A DNA stretch of 64,000 nt from contig CAJNOP010000009.1 of the NCBI GenBank assembly GCA_905250075.1, forward strand, positions 4,483,310 to 4,547,309, given 5' to 3'. The stretch is from Rotaria sp. Silwood1. Its lineage: Eukaryota; Rotifera; Eurotatoria; Philodinida; Philodinidae. The notes under the pieces were generated by a model that was not told the DNA's origin, did no database searches, and was given only the letters and a program-made list of their open reading frames with translations. Each line of letters begins with the position of its first letter. Position 1 is the stretch's first letter. Shown here one piece after another: positions 63,401 through 64,000 of the stretch. Made by a program: the position numbers and the translations under genes.

Positions 63401-63932
63401 AATATAGCGTGGCCCATCAATGGGCCACATTGTGGCGAATGAGTTCAATTTTAAATTTCCCACACCTTACTAATTTTTACATTGAAAAATATGTTTTAAT
63501 AATCATCGAACGATATTATAACTAAAAACAAGAGACAATGTGTAATTATAAACTTTTGTCAATCTCTTTCAAGAATACCGACCGATTTTACGAGATGAAT
63601 GTAAAAGACAAAGGCATTTTTTAATTTGAAAGTCGTTTGTTAATGAAAGCAGCAACATTATTTCGTTTGTTTTTCTTTTCGTTCTTTAGTAGTCAAATTG
63701 GTATATGTTGCTACTAGGAGAAATCGACAATGTTTACTCAGTTTTTCGTTCGTTTTTTGTTTTTACTTTCAGTCTAAAGCATTTGTTTATTCGGTTTCAC
63801 TATCGTGTTTCATTTTTATTTTAGTTTGAATTGAAGAAAAGAAATCTTTATGTTGGAAATTTTATTTCAGTTCCTATAAAAAATTTTATGCTACATATTT
63901 AATTCATTTTTCTTTTACAATAAACAAAAACG
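63401..63932. other. Upstream region of the last gene, with a small hairpin
   Basis: 530 bp between the piggyBac remnant and the ATG at 63933. At 63409-63428 GTGGCCCA-TCAA-TGGGCCAC forms a perfect 8-bp stem, GC-rich in an AT-rich setting. The rest is T-rich and likely promoter/5' UTR. Confidence 0.5.
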
Positions 63933-64000
63933 ATGCCTCCCAATAACAATGAAAAACAATTAAAACGATGTTTAGAAGCTGCTATTGAAATTTTGCATGG
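63933..64000 (+). CDS. Start of an unidentified gene, cut by window edge
   Basis: An ATG following AACAAAAACG opens a frame that stays open to the window end: MPPNNNEKQLKRCLEAAIEI and three more residues. It looks like an amphipathic helical N-terminus. Only 22 codons are visible, so it is not identified; the call rests on the start context and open frame alone. Confidence 0.4.
   Translation, partial: MPPNNNEKQLKRCLEAAIEILH

Overview
The window looks like a piece of a bdelloid rotifer genome (Adineta/Rotaria type). This is an inference from the AT-rich base composition, mostly short GT-AG introns with some longer ones, a metazoan gene set (plexin, troponin I, BTB-BACK-PHR, ligand-gated channel, UBASH3-like phosphatase), an NHL-repeat family and a Cys-rich two-membrane-pass family that I associate with bdelloids, and many small foldback elements. 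No bacterial operons, rRNA genes or convincing tRNA genes were seen. There are two assembly gaps: 10 N at 14923-14932 and 100 N at 32123-32222. All gene models were spliced by eye; each listed exon chain keeps one reading frame through GT-AG junctions.

Layout. 52-536 (-): 5' exons of an ADP-ribosylglycohydrolase running off the left edge. 537-8321: gene-poor. 8322-12949 (+): six-exon, mucin-like type I membrane protein. 16589-22012 (-): nine-exon gene whose product is three tandem copies of one two-pass membrane unit. 25176-26555 (+): UBASH3-like histidine phosphatase. 30547-30894 (+): small possible beta-barrel protein. 32223-32673 (+): 3' end of a Cys-loop channel broken by the 100 N gap. 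32846-34245 (-): troponin I, with a decayed second copy at 35145-35932. 37322-38239 (+): dead NHL-repeat gene. 39434-41811 (-): BTB-BACK-PHR protein. 45523-57426 (+): 14-exon plexin. 58095-58641 (-): small four-exon gene of unknown function. 60148-63400: island of nested foldback transposons including a piggyBac remnant. 63933-64000 (+): start of a further gene leaving the window.

The genes are independent eukaryotic units and do not form a pathway. Several are cell-surface or signalling proteins (mucin-like protein, triple two-pass protein, channel, plexin). The strongest unusual signals are the three-unit concatenated membrane protein (possibly a covalent trimer of a channel-like fold), the Cys-rich insert bounded by basic cleavage-like sites in the mucin-like protein, the troponin I pseudogene next to its parent, and the cluster of palindromic elements at the right end, with similar palindromes inside introns of two genes.
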